A stretch of 64,000 nucleotides of DNA from Prauserella halophila (GTDB lineage Bacteria; Actinomycetota; Actinomycetes; Mycobacteriales; Pseudonocardiaceae): positions 62,001 through 126,000 of the forward strand of contig NZ_JAMTCQ010000015.1 of the NCBI RefSeq assembly GCF_024171895.1. The letters run 5' to 3'. The notes below the pieces were generated by a model. It saw nothing but the letters and a program-made list of their open reading frames with translations, ran no database searches and was not told where the DNA came from. Within the stretch, counting starts at the first letter, position 1. Each line of letters starts with the position of its first letter. Made by a program: the position numbers and the translations under genes. Below, one piece after another: positions 62,479 to 64,000 of the stretch.

Positions 62479-63822
62479 TCACGCGACCGTCGCGACGACT
62501 CCCGCCAGCCGGTCCGCCGCGGCCTGGGCGACTGCCTCGGCCTTCGCCTCCACCATCACCCGCACCAGCTGCTCGGTTCCCGACGGGCGCAACAGCACAC
62601 GCCCCTCCTCGCCCAGCTCGTCGGTCACCGCGTCGACCGCGTCCTTCACCGTCTCCGACGCCGCCACCACGGCCTTGTCGGCCACGCGGACGTTCACCAG
62701 CACCTGCGGCAGCCGCCGCATCACCCCGGCCAGCTCGGCCAGGGGCTTGCCCGTCGCCGCGGCCCTGCTCATCAGCCGCAACGCCGTCAACAGCCCGTCC
62801 CCGGTCGTCGCGTGCGAGGGCAGCACCACGTGCCCCGACTGTTCCCCACCGAGCGCGAACCCGCCTGCCCGCAGCTCCTCCAGCACGTACCGGTCGCCGA
62901 CCGCCGCCGTGCGCAGCGTGATGTCGTGCTCCTTCATCGCCAGATGCAGACCCAGGTTGCTCATCACCGTCGCCACGAGCGTCGTGTGCGCCAGCTCGCC
63001 GCGTTCGGCCATGTCCAGCGCCAGCACCGCCAGGATCTGGTCACCGTCCACGAGCGTGCCGTCGGCATCCACGGCCAGGCACCGGTCGGCATCGCCGTCG
63101 TGCGCGATCCCCAGATCCGCACCGTGGGCGACGACCGCCTCCTGCAGCTGCTCCGGATGCGTCGACCCGCACCCGTCGTTGATGTTCACCCCGTCGGGCT
63201 CCGCGTTGATCGCCACGACGTCGGCGCCCGCCCTCCGGTACGCCTCAGGGGCCGCCGTCGACGCCGCGCCGTTCGCACAGTCCACGACCACCGTCAGCCC
63301 CGACAGCACATGCGGCGTCGCGCCCACCAGATGCCGCACGTACCGGTCCAGCGCATCCTCGACCTCGGTCACCCGGCCGATCTCCGACCCCGTCGGCCGC
63401 ACCCGGCCCGGGCCGCCGCCTGCGAGCGCCGTCTCGATCTCGTCCTCGATACTGTCCGGCAGTTTGTGCCCGCCCTCGCCGAACAGCTTCACCCCGTTGT
63501 CCGGCATCGGGTTGTGCGAGGCCGAGATCATGACACCGAAATCCGCACCCAGGTCGCCCACGAGGAACGCCACAGCCGGCGTCGGCAGCACCCCGACCCG
63601 CAACACGTCCGCACCCGCCGACGCGAGCCCCGCAGCCACCGCGGCCTCCAGCATCTCGCCGCTGGCCCGCGGGTCCCGCCCGACTACCGCCACCGGGCGG
63701 TGCGACCGGTCGTGCGCCGCCAGCACCCCCGCAGCAGCCGAGGCCACCGACATCGCCAGCTCCGGCGTCAGCTCACTGTTCGCAAGACCGCGCACACCAT
63801 CGGTGCCGAACAGGCGGGCCAT
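62479..63822 (-). CDS. glmM: phosphoglucosamine mutase (447 aa)
   Basis: Interconverts glucosamine-6-P and glucosamine-1-P for UDP-GlcNAc. [23 protein letters not shown], catalytic Ser in [18 protein letters not shown], metal loop [14 protein letters not shown], sugar loop [19 protein letters not shown] and phosphate loop [19 protein letters not shown] 63822 has GGAGG upstream; the ATG four codons earlier is excluded. Mycobacterial glmM lies downstream of rpsI and rplM, which should lie beyond the right edge. Confidence 0.96.
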   Translation of the reverse strand: MARLFGTDGVRGLANSELTPELAMSVASAAAGVLAAHDRSHRPVAVVGRDPRASGEMLEAAVAAGLASAGADVLRVGVLPTPAVAFLVGDLGADFGVMISASHNPMPDNGVKLFGEGGHKLPDSIEDEIETALAGGGPGRVRPTGSEIGRVTEVEDALDRYVRHLVGATPHVLSGLTVVVDCANGAASTAAPEAYRRAGADVVAINAEPDGVNINDGCGSTHPEQLQEAVVAHGADLGIAHDGDADRCLAVDADGTLVDGDQILAVLALDMAERGELAHTTLVATVMSNLGLHLAMKEHDITLRTAAVGDRYVLEELRAGGFALGGEQSGHVVLPSHATTGDGLLTALRLMSRAAATGKPLAELAGVMRRLPQVLVNVRVADKAVVAASETVKDAVDAVTDELGEEGRVLLRPSGTEQLVRVMVEAKAEAVAQAAADRLAGVVATVA

Positions 63823-64000
63823 ACGTTCCTCCAACTACACACTTCTCGCGCCCGAAGGCGCCCGGAGATCCCACGGTGAGCACTCCACGCTGCGCGGACA
63901 ACTTAGCGACACACGCGCGGGCGATATCGGCGGGTCACCGCTTCTGCTACCGCAGGTGCCCGACCAGCAACGCTTCGCAGCCCGGCCCGACGGTCCACCG

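Overview
The window is high-GC actinobacterial chromosome, most likely from the Pseudonocardiaceae or a close relative (inference). The case rests on WhiB and BldM-type regulators, PspC-domain signalling proteins, leaderless promoters, type VII secretion (ESX)-like substrates, and a gene order known from mycobacteria and streptomycetes: pcrA/aroQ, guaA, choD, guaB3, guaB2, DUF5319, rsdA-sigD, bldM, Rv3415c-like, whiD, groEL1-groES, tsaD-rimI-tsaB, tsaE, alr, nnr, glmS, glmM.

Left part (1-14 kb): pcrA (cut by the window edge) is divergent from aroQ chorismate mutase, which is preceded by an apparent Phe/Tyr transcription attenuator with its own leaderless leader peptide. Then come small membrane proteins, an active Ser/Thr kinase followed by a kinase-like protein lacking the catalytic Asp, an EamA transporter, and a PspC-type histidine kinase/LuxR response regulator pair divergent from a second PspC protein.

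Centre (14-33 kb): a GIDE-domain membrane protein, guaA, an aldehyde-dehydrogenase-like protein that has lost its catalytic Cys, choD, guaB3 and guaB. The developmental regulator block follows (rsdA, sigD, bldM, a TPR-like protein, whiD). Next are a TetR/SDR divergent pair with a palindromic operator, and groEL1 and groES under a CIRCE element.

Right part (33-64 kb): groES and tsaD, neighbours in mycobacteria, are separated by about 7 kb holding a hydrolase, a Tat-exported amidase and an AT-richer cassette of type VII-like genes. Two related cassettes lie at 54.5-57.9 kb and 58.3-62.2 kb. Each cassette encodes (a) a small protein of about 100 residues with a C-terminal YxxxE, (b) a large protein with a W-x-G type helical region, and (c) a charged protein of about 155 residues ending in a shared acidic-aromatic tip. 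The 54.5-57.9 kb cassette runs by a 4-base stop/start overlap into an acyl carrier protein, a ketosynthase and a second ketosynthase whose active-site Cys is Arg. No ESX core machinery lies in the window. The t6A genes, alr, nnr, glmS and glmM supply tRNA modification and cell-wall precursors.

Non-coding features of note are several families of short tandem repeats, one shared by two distant loci, and a dispersed hairpin repeat, GCCCCGAAGG(N)GCNCTTCGGGGC-like, usually found as a terminator but once in frame inside a ketosynthase gene. No tRNA, rRNA, CRISPR array or insertion sequence was recognised.
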